Made by a program: the position numbers and the translations under genes. From Lunularia cruciata (lineage: Eukaryota > Streptophyta > Marchantiopsida > Lunulariales > Lunulariaceae), in assembly GCA_948567375.1 (NCBI GenBank), contig OX419761.1, positions 31,472,243 to 31,536,242 of the forward strand: 64,000 nucleotides of DNA, given 5' to 3'. Shown here piece by piece: positions 9,731 through 21,097 of the stretch (its first letter is position 1; each line of letters begins with the position of its first letter). The notes below the pieces were generated by a model. That model saw nothing but the letters and a program-made list of their open reading frames with translations. It was not told the origin of the DNA and ran no database searches.

Positions 9731-9767
9731 ATATAGATTGTAAGCTCTATGAGCTTACAATCTATAT
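9731..9767. repeat. Perfect 17 bp hairpin
   Basis: ATATAGATTGTAAGCTC at 9731-9747 and its exact reverse complement at 9751-9767 are separated by TAT. The arms are long and uninterrupted in a region that is otherwise decayed. This could be a young fold-back duplication or a small palindromic insert. Confidence 0.85.
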
Positions 9768-9889
9768 GGTCCAAAGTACGGATTAAGTTATGGTTGGATG
9801 TGGTTGAACCCTCCTTAGCATAAGAGAGAGAGAATATAGTGACTTTCATAAAAAATTTATATACTTTATTTGATTTGGTGGTCATTAAT

Positions 9890-10362
9890 TTCCTATGAGC
9901 AAAGTATTGGTACAAGTAGACATTCAAGTGAGAGTAATAACATCCATCATCACTAAGTGGAAGGAGAAACATTATGCACCATGCTCATCCTCTAATACTT
10001 TCGTACCTTTGGATGTAGTGACTTTTGTGCATTTTCATTACCAATTTTTTACTTTCCATAAGAGGCAAAGTTCCTTGTAGAGGAGAAGAGATATGGTTGT
10101 CTTTCTAGCCATGCTTAGCTTGCATTTTGGACAGAGTTTCAATCAATTTACAATCACTTCATTCAAGCTGGTTGTTTTTTGAGGTTATTTGAGACTAGTT
10201 TTCATTGTCCATGCCTATTTAATAGGCTTCTCCATACACTCCATGATGAGGTTAGATAGGCCTTTTGCTTACCACTTGATCACTTGGCTCATGATTCCAT
10301 TGATAAGTTAGCTTAGTTCTTATTCCTCTTACTCTCACACGGTGTCTTTGTCATACTAGCAT
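9890..10362 (+). pseudogene. LINE 3' end (C-terminal domain fragment)
   Basis: Plus-strand translation gives KHYAPCSSSNTFVPLDVVT, then VHFHYQF and, further on, MLSLHF. This resembles the C-terminal region of the plant/algal LINE proteins that end with '...FVPLAVETYG...F', '...MLxxxYRQRVSIALQRAQ'. The match is from memory and in more than one frame. The piece is in the same orientation as the LINE RT at 21098-22622, but as a C-terminal piece lying upstream it must come from a different copy or a rearrangement. Confidence 0.42.
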
Positions 10363-10964
10363 TATAATACCATTAGCTAGACATATTATCTAGAGGTGAA
10401 ATTGGCTTGGTAATATTTGGAAGGATTTTATATATGATGGTCTTAGTAGATCATATAGAAGCGTCACCAAAATAGTACTTCCTCTAATGTAGCAGAGGCC
10501 AAAAGCACCTAAAAACTTCATAGCCAATTTGGAGGTCTAAATAGATAAATTAGGCCTCAAAAAATGAGAAAATTTCCCTCCCAAGGTAAAGGTATTTCCT
10601 TCTACTTTGTGTTCATCTCATTGAGAACTCTTTAATGGTAGCTCATCCATACTATTATGAGCTTCCTACAAGAAGATTCCCCAAAGATTCTCCCTAGTCA
10701 AACTTGTTTGACCAACCAGATATGACAAGGTCAACATATCACCAATCCATGCAACTAATCTAAGGGTGGAGATTGCTAACATATTACCAATCCCTATATC
10801 TAATCCAAGGGTGGAGCTCTCTTTGAGTAGATCCTCTTTGCTACATAATAAAGACAAGGTGTTCCTTTGGAGCATTGGAGTATTGAGAGATGAAGCCTTG
10901 TGTTTCTCTTGTTTTTATTCTCTTATGTTTCTCTTGGAGGTTCTCTTGTCCTCGGAACATTATA
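10363..10964 (+). repeat. Solo LTR of family D (D1)
   Basis: A 602 bp copy of the D LTR (compare 54646-55249 and 45177-45911), starting TATAATAC and ending CATTATA, decayed from TGTAATAC...CATTACA. The flanks AGCAT (10358-10362) and GGCAT (10965-10969) match at four of five bases, an aged target-site duplication. The 60 bp that follow, up to C1, show nothing recognisable. Confidence 0.85.
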
Positions 10965-11025
10965 GGCATGTGGGATAGAGAGAAGTGGCTCCTAGATTTT
11001 GCAAATTCCAAGCTAGGGACTAGAC

Positions 11026-13485
11026 TATGACAACCTGGCAAATATCACTTTTTGTGGTAATCAAGTAAGTAAAGTTTGTTCTTGTAGAGATATGATTCAA
11101 AATTAGTCAAATGCAAAGTCAAACAGTAACAATCTTGGTTCTTCTTGGTTTCATATTTAGTCTCTCAGGTAGAAACCACACCCAAAAGAGTAACAAACAT
11201 TGACTCGCAGTCTTGTCACAAATTAACACTCTTAATCACAAATCCATCAAATCTTTCCAAACAATCTCGATTGTGATGATTCATTCTCTCCCAAAAATAG
11301 CACTTCATTGCAAAATGACTTTGTTTCAGAATTGTGTTCCACCCCTCCATTGAAGGCACAACTTCCTTGATCAGAATTGCTTCACATCAACATTGTGTTG
11401 CACTCACAACTATAGAATACTACCAACACTACACTACAATTCCTCTTAGATCTATCAAGGCATTGTTTTGATTACACTTCACTTAGGATCAAACACACAA
11501 AATGAAGATCAAGGTTGTGGAATCCAACATCCAACAAACACACTAACTTGCACTTCAGAATTCTACAAACACTCACAAACACAAATGCAAAATTGATACT
11601 CAAAATTAAACTCAAGCAACAAGCACTGCTTCATAACACTACTTCACAACACTTTGCTTTATATATTCTCAAAATTATGAGCACTAAACAACATAATAGT
11701 AAGAATGCCTCCTTTAAATAGTAGAGCAATTGATAGTTACTAACAACTATACCATTGTACAACAACTTTTCCTACCTACAGATCCAAAATGACAATGCAC
11801 TGCTTCATATCTACCTCTTCAAATCTCAAATTTGTTCCTACTCCAACCTGATGTCTACCTCTTCTTAAGCTTCCAAACCCAAAGTAACCTCACATACTAC
11901 TCTATCCTTGGATTTCCCAACTACTAACACTTCTTCACTCTGATATGCAATTCCCGTCATGGGTAACCTACATACATCTTCTCCATGCAACCCATCTTTC
12001 TCTAATATCTCCAATGGCAACTCCAAAGATATTTTTTCTCCTACTTCTTCTACTTCAAGTTTCAGTTTTCTGGTCTTCCGTGGTCTCATTGCCGCTACTT
12101 CTTCTTTGGGTCAACTTCTCTTATTTTACTTTGGAGCATTCACCGCCAATTTCACACTCTGCTCTGTCTATGCATAGTACTTGTCACTACTTCTAATCTG
12201 AAGAATGTATTGTTGCTCGTCCGCATCAGCATCTCTCTTCAAGTTGGGATGGAAGTGTGACACCATCTTGTGTCATTCCACCGCATTCAACAAATTCAAT
12301 CCCAAGTAAAAATAGGCTGCAAATAGTACAATGTAGTGTGGAGGTGTCTTATCCCATAAATTGCACACCATTTGTCTTGTGTGCTAATGAAAGCACTTTG
12401 CTCAATTGATGGGTTCCCCTACAAAATTCTTATGGAAAAACACCACTTGGTGTTTCATCACATAAGTGATTTTCTTTGGCTTGAAGATGGCCATCATTGC
12501 TTCTACAATGCCTCTCCTCACAAGGTCCTTATAACTCTTGACCTTATATCCGTTCTTAGTGCATTTTGAAGGAAAGGCGCGTTGTACTTCTTGGGTTTAT
12601 TTAGCTACCTCTCCTCTCCCCAAGAATGTGGCTCCTTGCTCCTCACCCACCTCTCTTCTCAATACTAAGCTCCAATCTAACTTTCCATTAAGCCATATTT
12701 CCTCTCTTACCTTTTGCCTTGGGTCCATCCAGACACTTACTCTTTATTATCTCAGTCATAAAACCTAGAAAACTAAGGTTCCAGTTCCATGCCAAAATGT
12801 GATCCAAAGCTTGCTCAAGACTTTGATCCTTACAATCACATCTAAACTCCAAATTGCATGATTTCTCACTGCAAATTCTGAGTTCTTCTTTCCACCTCCC
12901 ATCTTACTCTCCTCCATTCTAGGTTGGTGACAACTCTTCCGCTTGATTCTTGGACTAATGATCATGACTTCCTCTCGATGCACAAGTACATCTCTTACTA
13001 CAATCCCTTTTCCCCAATCTCCCTCAAGATGACTCCTTAATGGCAATGGGAAGTTACTTGTCATCTCTTCATCTCAATCCCAAATCTTATAGTGGTACAT
13101 CTCCTCAATCTTTCTTCACTTGAGCTTCTACCAAGAAATCACACCTTCTACATGCTCCTATCAATGTAAATTTTCCTTTGCTCATAGGCCAACCATTTTT
13201 GTATGCAGTACCTTCTTGAATGTCCAACCCCTAAGGAAATTTGTTACACTTGGGTCACCTTGGGTTGAGCATCTCAAGATGAAGTTTCCTTACTTTGGGT
13301 TGAATGTTGACAAGACCAATCCGAGTACTTTGTCTTTTGAAACAAAGTCACTTTACTTTGGGTTACAACCCAAAGACATCATTCTTTGCCTTTTGATGCC
13401 ATACAAGTACAATACAACTTTGTTTGTACACTTCTTTGTCAAAAATAGGATGAAAAATTTAAAAAACAAAAATGTGGGTACCACA
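11026..13485 (-). repeat. C1 3' LTR (2.46 kb)
   Basis: On the plus strand it runs from TATGACAACC to TGTGGGTACCACA; read in element sense it starts TGTGGTACC and ends TTGTCATA. Homologous LTRs lie at 19041-21097, 27762-29673, 34219-37333 and 43510-47574. A TATTTAAA box on the minus strand near 11710 separates a very long U3 from R/U5. The U3 holds reading-frame remnants at 11865-12089 and 12765-13064. A polypurine stretch (GAGGGAGGAGG, minus strand) adjoins its right edge. Confidence 0.9.
11865..13064 (-). pseudogene. Reading frame inside U3 of the C1 3' LTR
   Basis: Two open minus-strand segments, 12765-13064 (99 codons) and 11865-12089 (74 codons), lie in the U3. The first shares GIVVRD, LVHREEV, ISPRI and CHQPRMEESKMGGG with the segment at 20283-20681 in the other LTR. 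The second shares GIAYQSEEVL and DRVVCEVTLGLEA with 28677-28877 in solo LTR C2. Between them, the text around 12220-12570 is similar to the longer frame at 35967-36332. I recognise no known domain. The presence in several LTRs suggests the family once coded a U3 protein. Confidence 0.55.
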
Positions 13486-13599
13486 TACCTCCTCCCTCAA
13501 ATGTGAGCGTCTCCGCCATCATAGACCTCGAGTGTCTTAGAGACTTCTAAGTCTATTGTCCAATATTTTTGATTTCTCCACCCATTCACTCGAGTGGCA

Positions 13600-14206
13600 A
13601 ATGGTTGCCTTCCAAGTCTACAAGCTGAATGGACCGATTTTCATAAATATGAAGTGCTCAATAGGACCCCATCTACCTCAAATTCAGTTTGCCTTAAAAA
13701 AATATTCAGTGATTGTCATATAACAACACCAAATCTCCTTCATGAATAGTAATAGGCTTGATGTGCTTGTCATGCCTGACTTTCTTCTATTCTTGTACTT
13801 CTTTTGTGGTTTGCATTGCATCATCTTTTTTCTCTCCTACCCACATCAGTTGATGGATCCAAAGATCCTGACTTTTTGCTTCTTACCACCATTCCTCATA
13901 CAGAATCTGGTATGTTGGTACCTCACATTCAATTGGTAGGATAGAGTGCAAGCCCTATGTCAAGAAGTATGGAGTTTTCTTGGTTGTGATCTTTTTTGTA
14001 GTTCAATATGCCCACAATGCGGCTTATAGCTTTGTATCCCAATCATAGGCATAATTGACAGTCACCTTATTAATAATTTTACAAAGTAACCCATTTACCT
14101 TCTCCATTAGGCCATTTGCTTTGGGATTATAAGGAATCATCTTCCGATGTTTAATCTGAAAGTACATCATAGAGTTCAAGAAATATGTCTCCCTATCGTT
14201 GACCAA
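13600..14206 (-). pseudogene. C1 integrase
   Basis: Minus-strand translation contains NDRETYFLNSMM and PYNPKANGLMEKVNGLLCKI near 14024-14206. These are the second catalytic Asp context and the Glu helix of a Gypsy integrase. A further piece around 13930-14010 matches the 'ALWAYRTT..K.TPY' segment seen more clearly in C3. Parts are short and in several frames. Confidence 0.75.
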
Positions 14207-14239
14207 TTCTAGAGGACATCCATATCGAGAGATGATATT

Positions 14240-14570
14240 TCAAAACTCTTTTTCAAGGAAGCAATCATTGACCTCCCATTCTTGGTCTTGAGTTTCTAAC
14301 ATGGATAGGAAGTCCGCATTTGAATGCAAAGCTCTCTTCCTTACTTGTACAATATATGTGAATTCTTGCAATAACAAGATCCATCTTGCAATTTGCTTGG
14401 ACAAATCTGCCTTCTTGACCAAATGTTGCAATGCATACTAGTCCACATAGATTTTAACCCAACAGATAATAGCAAAACTTCTTGCAGGCATACACCATTC
14501 CAAATGCTTCCCTTTCAGTTGTAAGAATAATTTCTTTTTGAAACCAAAAGTTGTTGGTTGGCGTAGTAGA
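14240..14570 (-). pseudogene. C1 RNase H
   Basis: The open segment 14240-14431 reads QHLVKKADLSKQIARWILL, then QEFTYIVQVRKRALHSNADFLS, the end of a Gypsy RNase H domain. Upstream, 14438-14570 carries the remnants of the central part. The same text is clearer in C3 at 38546-38944. Confidence 0.75.
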
Positions 14571-14571
14571 T

Positions 14572-15500
14572 TTAGTAATAATTCTTCTTGTTGTCCATCT
14601 GACTCAAGACTACTCCAATTGCCATGGACAAAGTATCCACATATACATGAAAAGGGTGCTCCCAATTTGGAGCTCTCATAATTGGTGCTTCAACCAATTT
14701 CTTCTTCAATACTTGGAAAGCTTCTTCCTGACTTGCTTCCCATAGGTAGTCTTCGGACTTCTTCAGCAGCTTTGTTAGGGGTGCAACAAGCATTGCATAG
14801 TTTGATACAAAGTGTCTGTAGTATCCAACATGTCCCAAGAAGGCTCTTAGCTCCCAAATGTTTTTAGGGGACTCCAAGGCTGAGATAACTTTAACCTTCT
14901 TAATATCAACTTCAATACCTTGGTTTGACACCTGATGCCCTAGGAGAATTCCCTCCGTCATTACAAAGAAGCATTTCTTTGGGTGTAATGACAAACCGGC
15001 AAACTGACACCTTCCAAAATTTTGGCAAAGGTAATCTAAATGTACATCTATTTGCCCAAACACATAAAAATCATCAATGAAGACTTCCACAAATTTGCAC
15101 AAAAAATCCTTGAAGATTGCATTCATCATCCGTTGGAAAGTAGCAAGAGCATTACACAACCCAAAGGGCATTTGATTGTAAGGAAAAGGTGCTCTAATTG
15201 GTGGTCAATGTGGTCTTATCCTTGCCTTCTTCTCTAGTGGATACTTGATTGTACCTTGAAACTCTATTGAGAAAGCTATAACAAGGATGACCACCTACTT
15301 GGTCCAAAATTGTATCGATAAAAGGCAAGGGATGATGATCCTTCCTTGTGATTGCATTCAGCTTGCAAAACTCTTGGCACACTTGAATCTTCCTAGTTTT
15401 TGTCTTTGGGACAATGAAAATGGGTGAGACCCACTCATTGCTTAAGATAGAAAAGATTATTCCGGCCCCTAGGTACTTGTTGATTTAATCCTTTACTAGG
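14572..15500 (-). pseudogene. C1 reverse transcriptase
   Basis: A 199-codon open segment, 14572-15171, begins MPFGLCNALATFQRMMNAIF, continues with FIDDFYVFG (the catalytic palm; Tat/Athila elements commonly show DDF here), GLSLHPKKCFF, GILLGHQVSNQGIEVD and LGHVGYYRHFV, and ends with the connection to RNase H. The fingers portion lies at about 15190-15500 (CQEFCKLNAITRKDHHPLPFID). This is the best-preserved part of C1. Confidence 0.92.
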
Positions 15501-15599
15501 ATCAAGTACTTCAGGTTCAAGCGGTATTGTCTTTGCCAAACCGGAACTACACCTTCAACCAAATCAATCCATTGTTCTCCAAATTATTGTGGAATACCC

Positions 15600-16430
15600 G
15601 GCATTTGATCAATAGACCAGGAAAATACATCCTAGAATTCTATAAACAGGGCAGTGTATCCTCCCAATTCCTCCAAAGTGACTATCTTTGAAAATTTTAA
15701 AATTTTTCCCTCACTTAAGACAACATCTTGACAGTCATCGGGGTTGATGACTCCTTCAACATGACTCACTTGGCTCAATCCAAGTTGAGTTGCCATCAAA
15801 CCTCCTTCCTTCAAGTCATTTTCACCCAAGGTGAGGTCATATGGGTCTACGTTGTTGACGTCTACCTCGTAACATTCCAAGTAATTGACTTGGACTTCAT
15901 CTTGGAAATCTTTGGAAGACAAAGATGATGAATCTTTGGGTTCATCCTAGTCTTCTAACAAAGTTGTTTCCCCAAGGTGGGGAACCTTTGTCCAAATTAT
16001 GGTCACCAGCTTTTGGTCCTCAAACAAGATGTCCTTAAACCACAGCTTCTATTGGTGCCAATCCACCACAACTTGGGCACTATACAACAAGAGCCTTCCG
16101 AACAACAATGTGTAACCCGTCTTTATTACTGGTCTTAATACAATATAGTTTAATTTGAAGGTTACCCCTCCAATGATCATGGTAATGTTTGACAGCATGC
16201 CCAATGGCCGTCTCTGAGTTTGGTCTGCAAATTTCAAAACTCGGAGTGTTGCTTCAAATGTATGGTACCCCAACCTATTTGCAGTATCTTTGGTCATGAC
16301 ATTCACACCGGAATCCAAATCAATAGGTATTGATGTGATCATGCACCTTGCAATCTCCGCATCAACGTTGGGAGATCTCATATCTTCTTGTTCAATACGA
16401 TAAATGGCTGGTAGGTCTTTTTTAGACATT
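15600..16430 (-). pseudogene. C1 aspartic protease and linker
   Basis: The open segment 16049-16429 contains IPIDLDSGVNVMTKDTANRLG, followed by VLKFADQTQRRPLGMLSNIT and FKLNYIVL. That is the Athila/Tat-style protease pattern (Asp-Ser-Gly in the active loop, then LADxxxxxPxGxxxxV). The acidic segment 15632-15922 is a linker toward RT. Confidence 0.75.
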
Positions 16431-16439
16431 GCCCTTACT

Positions 16440-18960
16440 TTCTTAAGGGCTGAACTTAACTAATTCTTATACAACTAATTGTCTTCCCATAGTTGCTTGA
16501 ATGTAACATTTGCACTCGTGGAAGCCAAATTTGCTACAATATCTTACTGAGGTACTCCTCTGAGTTTCACCTTCTTTGCCTTCATATTTGGTTTTGAAGT
16601 CTCACCATGTGCAAATTTGACTTTGGGGCACTTCATGATGGTAATTGGAGTATTGGTGGTCTTGACCTGATGTTCCTTGGGTTGACCTACCTTGGCTTGG
16701 ATCAAATCTTTCACTTTGGATCTGATATCCGCTGGAAAAACTAGAGGCTTCATCTTCATCTCCTCCTCCAAACTCATCTCCCAAGTTCACGGTACTACTT
16801 CTTTGATTTCTTTTTGCAAAGCTTTAGCTTTAGCTTTTGCTAGAATCTTTTCCTCCTTGGTAGAAAGAATAGACTTCAAGCGCAGTCTCTTTGCCTTTTG
16901 TGAAGAGGAAGAGGTAATACTTAGTTCGGGATCATGCTTCTTCTTACTTGCGCGTGTTTCAACCTTCAAAATTTTGAGGTCCGGCCATTCACCTTCAAAA
17001 GTTGGACTCCCTTCTTGAGGTCTCTCCTCCTCAAGTGTTATACAATTTACAATTGTATCTCCTTTTGCCTGAAGCACAGTCTGCTTAGCTAGAGTTTGTA
17101 CATATTTCAAAAGTCGCTTCGGGTTTGGTGGATGAGGACATTGGTTGCCCATATGACTAAATCCCTTACAATTCCCACATAAGGGAACATACCCCATTTG
17201 TTGTCTTGGCTCCGGATAGTTTGGAGACCAATGTCCCATCAAGCCCTGATTATAACATGCTCCGGGTGCAACATTTTGAGGTCAATTGGTTGCTCATTGG
17301 TGGTCTTTGTGGGGGAGCATTGGGGTTATTCTCCCTTGGTCCATACCTTGGACCTTGGTACAATGTGCTTGCTTAAGGCGGTACCTCTTGAGTTTGGTAC
17401 ACCGCCTCCCCTTCCTCTTCCTGGTACCATCTGAAAACCCAATCAATTTTTTGCACTGGAAATGCATTACGAGTATTGCATTCTGTATTTGCATGGCCTG
17501 ACTTGCCACATGTGGTGCACTATACATTGGATTTGCCAAATGATGGAGGCTTTCTTTGGTCCTTTGCCCCAATTATCTGGATCTTAAAATCCGCAAACTC
17601 TTTTATAAGAGTATCCAACTTATTGTCTACCTTATGTACACTCTTTGCTAGTGTTGTTAGTAATTTTTCTCCTCTATGTCTTTGTATTCTTCTTTGGATT
17701 CCGAAGAAGAACTTGAAGATGTAGGGGATTCCTCCAAAGAAGGAGATGTATTGCAAGAAGCTCTTTGTCCAGGCTTCTTTCCTTTTTTCTCTCTCAATTC
17801 TATTGGTTACCAAAAGAATGAGAGTGTGCCGCCTCATATTGGGTGACATGTTTGAGGACTTTGTCCAAGGAAGTTACATTCCTCTCCCTGGCAAAGATAC
17901 AAATCTTTGGTGACAATCCTCCCAAGAACCAGGTAATGGCTTGGGCATCAGAGTAACCCACCACACCCAATTGCTTTGGAACTCAGTTCAAGACAGCTAT
18001 GAACCACTCAAAGTAGTCTCTCAACTTCTCCTTCTTTCCTCTGTCCAAATTATTGAGTGCCACAAAGACACTCGTGTTGTAATCAACTTCCTGAAATTGT
18101 TCCAAGAAATTGTTTCTCAAGTCTACCAAGTCCGCTGGTACAAACCTCCTCTAGGTTACATGCGTATACCAACTTCAAGCCTTCTTTTGGAGCAGATTGG
18201 GGAGAATCCACAAGCAATCCACTAAGTCATGTTCCTTGTTGGCAAAGGAAATGACTCCAAATTCTTTGATGAATTCATCAAGATCTTTGTCTTGTTATGT
18301 CCCCTTATAATTCTGATAGGTGTGTTGGGTGACAAGTAACAAAGTCATTGTTTGACTTGGTGGAATCGGTTGTGGTAAGGTTAAGTTTGGTAGTACCAAG
18401 GAATTGGCTGGTATTGATGTTGTGTTGACAACCTAGGGGTTCCAATTGGTCAAGTTCAATGTAGAGTCTTCTTTGACAATTACTTGTTCTTTGATTGTGT
18501 CAACTTCAACCGAGTAAAAGTAAGAGTTTCAACACCCTCAGAGTGTTCTTTGAAATTCCTTTGAGCCAATCAAGGAATCATGCATAGAAGATGTTGACAT
18601 TCTTCTTTTGTCAAACTTTGTGCTATCTTCTCACAAATAAATTCTTTAATAAAATCAACTTCCTTGACATCTTTTGGGGAAGTAAGTGAATTGGGTTGTA
18701 AGAATATGTTTGCCTGCTTGAGTCTTTCTTCCTCTTGGAATTAGGAGACTCAAAGTATCCGTGTCACCGGACTTCATGTTTCTTGTGTTTGAGCTCTTGC
18801 AAGGATTCTTGAACTTTGTGAAGGAGTTGTAAATCCAATGCTTCTCTTTTGGCTTTATCTAAATTGATATGGCCCTTCTAATGTTCTTCTTCTTCACATT
18901 GCAATGTTTGTCTTTGAGCTCTCTCTTCCCATTGTTCATTCAATGCAGATATTCATGTTG
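16440..18960 (-). pseudogene. C1 gag with zinc knuckles
   Basis: The open segment 16787-17242 contains CGNCKGFSHMGNQC, a perfect CCHC zinc knuckle, followed by a lysine-rich tail (about 16810-16920). A second knuckle, CGKSGHANTEC preceded by C-T-T, lies on the minus strand near 17470-17515. Further upstream, 17520-17849 and the stretch to 18960 form the gag body, with coiled, charged segments. The gag packages the RNA into particles. Confidence 0.75.
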
Positions 18961-19016
18961 ATTTGACACCCAATTTCAAAATCGGCTTAGTATTCTTCCA
19001 CTTCCAAGATTTTTAT

Positions 19017-19033
19017 CCTTGGTAGTGGTGCCA
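19017..19033 (-). other. C1 primer-binding site (tRNA-Asp type)
   Basis: Seven bases inside the 5' LTR edge, the minus strand reads TGGCACCACTACCAAGG. Against the common plant tRNA-Asp site TGGCGCCGTTGCCGGGG it differs at six of 17 positions, all transitions and mostly G to A, as expected for methylated-cytosine decay. The C3 equivalent is at 43486-43502. Confidence 0.65.
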
Positions 19034-19040
19034 AAAATCA

Positions 19041-21097
19041 TGTGACAACCCGGCAAATATCAGTTTTGTGGTTATCAGGTAAGTAAAGTTTGTTCCCACA
19101 AAATATGATTCAGAATTTGTCAAATACAAAGTCAAACAAATCTCAATTCTTCTTGGTTGTGTCTTTAGTCTCTCCAATAGAAACCACACCCAAAAGATAG
19201 TAACAAGCACTGACTCATAGTCTTGTCACAAATTAACACTCTTAATCACAAATCCATCAAATCTTTCCAAACAATCTTGATTGTGATGATTCAATCTCCC
19301 TCAAAAATGGCACTTCATTGCAAAATAACTATGCCTCAAAATTGTCTTCCACCCATCTGTTGAAGGTACAACTTCCTCAATCAAAATTGCTTCACATCAA
19401 CATTACACTGCACTCACAAATGCAAAATACTACCAACACTACAATTCCTCTCAAATGTGTCAAGGTATTGCTTTGATTACACTTCACTAAGGATCAAACA
19501 CACAAAATGAAGATCAAGGTTGTGGAATCCAACATCCAACAAACACATTGACTTGCACTTCAAAATTCTCCAAACACTCACAAACACAAACACAAAATTG
19601 ATACTCAGAATTAAGCTCAAGCAACGAGCACTACTTCACAACACTTTGCTTTATCTATTCCAAAATTATGAGCACTAAACAACATAACACTACAAATGCC
19701 TCCTTTAAAGAGTAGAGCAGTTGATAGTTACTAACAACTATACCGTTCTACAACAACTTTTCCTACCTATAGATCCAAAATGACAATGCACCTCTTTATT
19801 TCTACCTCTTCAAATCTCAAATCTGTTATAACTCCAACCCAATTTCTACTTCTTCTTCAGCTTCCAAACCCAAAGTAACCTCATATACTACTCTATCCTT
19901 GGGTTACCCAATTACTAACTCTTCTACCAGTTCTAACACTTCTTCACTATGATCTGCAATTCCCATCATGGGTAACCTACATACATCTTCTTCTTACAAC
20001 CCATCTTTCTCTAATATCTCCAATGGCAACTTCAAAGATATTTGTACTCCTCCTTCTACTTTGGGTTTCACTTTTCTGGTCTTCCATGGTCTCATCACCG
20101 CTACTTCTTCTTTGGGTTGACTCCTCTTCTTTGACTTTGGAGCATTCATTGCAAATCTTGCACTTTGCCTCATTTATGTGTTTTGAAGAAAAGGCATCTT
20201 GTACTTCTTGGGTTTCTTCAGCTACCTCTCATCTCCCCAAGAATGTGGCTCCCTGCTCCTCACCTGCCTCTCTTCCAAGTACTTACCTCCAATCCAACTC
20301 TATCCATTGAGTCAAATTTCCTCTCTTACCTTCTGCCTTGGGTCTATCCAAACACTTACTCTCTATTATCTCGGTCATGAAAACTGGAAAACTAAGGTTC
20401 CATTTCCATGCCAAAAATGTGAGATAAAGCCTACTCAAGACTTTGATCCTTGCAATCACATCTGACCTCCAAATTGCATGATTTCTCATTGCAAATTCCA
20501 AGTTCTTTCCACCTCCCATCTTACTCTCCTCCATTCTGGGTTGGTGACAACTCTTCCACCCAATTCTTGGACTAATGATCCTAACTTCCTCTTGATGCAC
20601 AAGTATGTCTCTTACTACAATCCCTTTTCTTTGATCTCCCTCAAGACAACTTGTTGGTAGCAATGGAAAGTTACTTGTCATCTCTTCATCTCAATCCCAA
20701 ATCTTATAGTGACATGTCTCCTCAATCTTTCTTCACTTCAAGCTTCTACTAAGAAATCACACCTTTTGCATGCTCCTATCAATGTCAATTTTCCCCCACT
20801 CATAGGCCAGCCATTTTTGTGTGTGGTACCTTCTTGAATGTCCAACCCTGAAGGAAAGTTATTACATTGTCTTTGCCTTGGGTTGAGCATCCTGAGACAA
20901 AGTTACCTTACTTTGGATTTAATGCTGACAAGACCAATCCGAGTACTTTGTCTTTTGACACAAAGTCACTTTTCTTTTGCGTTATAACCCGAAGACACAA
21001 TTCTTCACCTTTCAATGCCATATAGGTACAATATGACTTTTTTTATACACTTCTTCTTCAAAAATAGGATAAAAAATTAAAAAATGTGGGTACTACA
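19041..21097 (-). repeat. C1 5' LTR (2.06 kb)
   Basis: On the plus strand it runs from TGTGACAACCCGG to TGTGGGTACTACA. It is homologous to 11026-13485, but about 0.4 kb shorter and clearly diverged. A minus-strand open segment at 20283-20681 (132 codons) is the U3 reading frame shared with the partner LTR. The sequence just beyond 21097 gives no clear duplication of the left flank TAGAC. Confidence 0.88.
20283..20681 (-). pseudogene. Reading frame inside U3 of the C1 5' LTR
   Basis: A 132-codon open segment that includes GIVVRDILVHQEEV, ISPRIGWKSCHQPRMEESKM and VIARIKVLSRLYLTFLAWKW. The same text appears in the 3' LTR at 12765-13064, and decayed in the C3 LTRs near 36600-36700 and 46900-46980. 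No domain is recognised; it is rich in basic residues. Confidence 0.5.

Larger units (their letters stand above)
2980..9770 (+). mobile_element. Ty3/Gypsy element B1 carrying a DNA methyltransferase and a PHD finger
   Basis: B1 is a Gypsy-type retrotransposon with an unusual domain order: gag, two CCHC knuckles, aspartic protease, C5 cytosine methyltransferase, reverse transcriptase, integrase tail, PHD finger, 3' UTR and part of the 3' LTR. Its 5' LTR was entered by element A1, leaving 30 bp (2980-3009). A solo A LTR sits inside the methyltransferase. The copy is broken at well over ten places. A second colinear copy (B2) starts at 24012, so the added domains are part of the element. The family is older than A, since A inserted into it twice. 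Confidence 0.88.
9549..9770 (+). repeat. B1 3' LTR, beginning only
   Basis: The sequence from TGGGGTACTGAC aligns with the start of the B2 LTRs at 24012 and 34168, sharing the TTGCACCATTTGCAC and TTAGGGTT blocks. Only about 0.2 kb of the 1.65 kb LTR can be recognised. Two perfect hairpins (9666-9695 and 9731-9767) lie in this part. Confidence 0.6.
11026..21097 (-). mobile_element. Ty3/Gypsy element C1 (Tat/Athila-like), both LTRs
   Basis: A 10.1 kb minus-strand element with a 5' LTR at 19041-21097 and a 3' LTR at 11026-13485. Between them, read leftward, lie a tRNA-Asp-type primer site, gag with two zinc knuckles, aspartic protease, RT, RNase H, integrase and a polypurine tract beside 13486. 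RT wording (MPFGLCNA, FIDDFYVFG, GILLGHQVSNQGIEVD) and the protease style point to the non-chromodomain Tat/Athila side of Gypsy. It is broken in dozens of places. The LTRs have diverged strongly, in sequence and length, so the insertion is old. No clear flanking duplication is left. Confidence 0.9.

Noticed and set aside
9731-9767. Rho-independent terminator or microRNA precursor
   Set aside because: The stem is too short for a plant microRNA precursor, and bacterial-type terminators do not apply in a plant genome.
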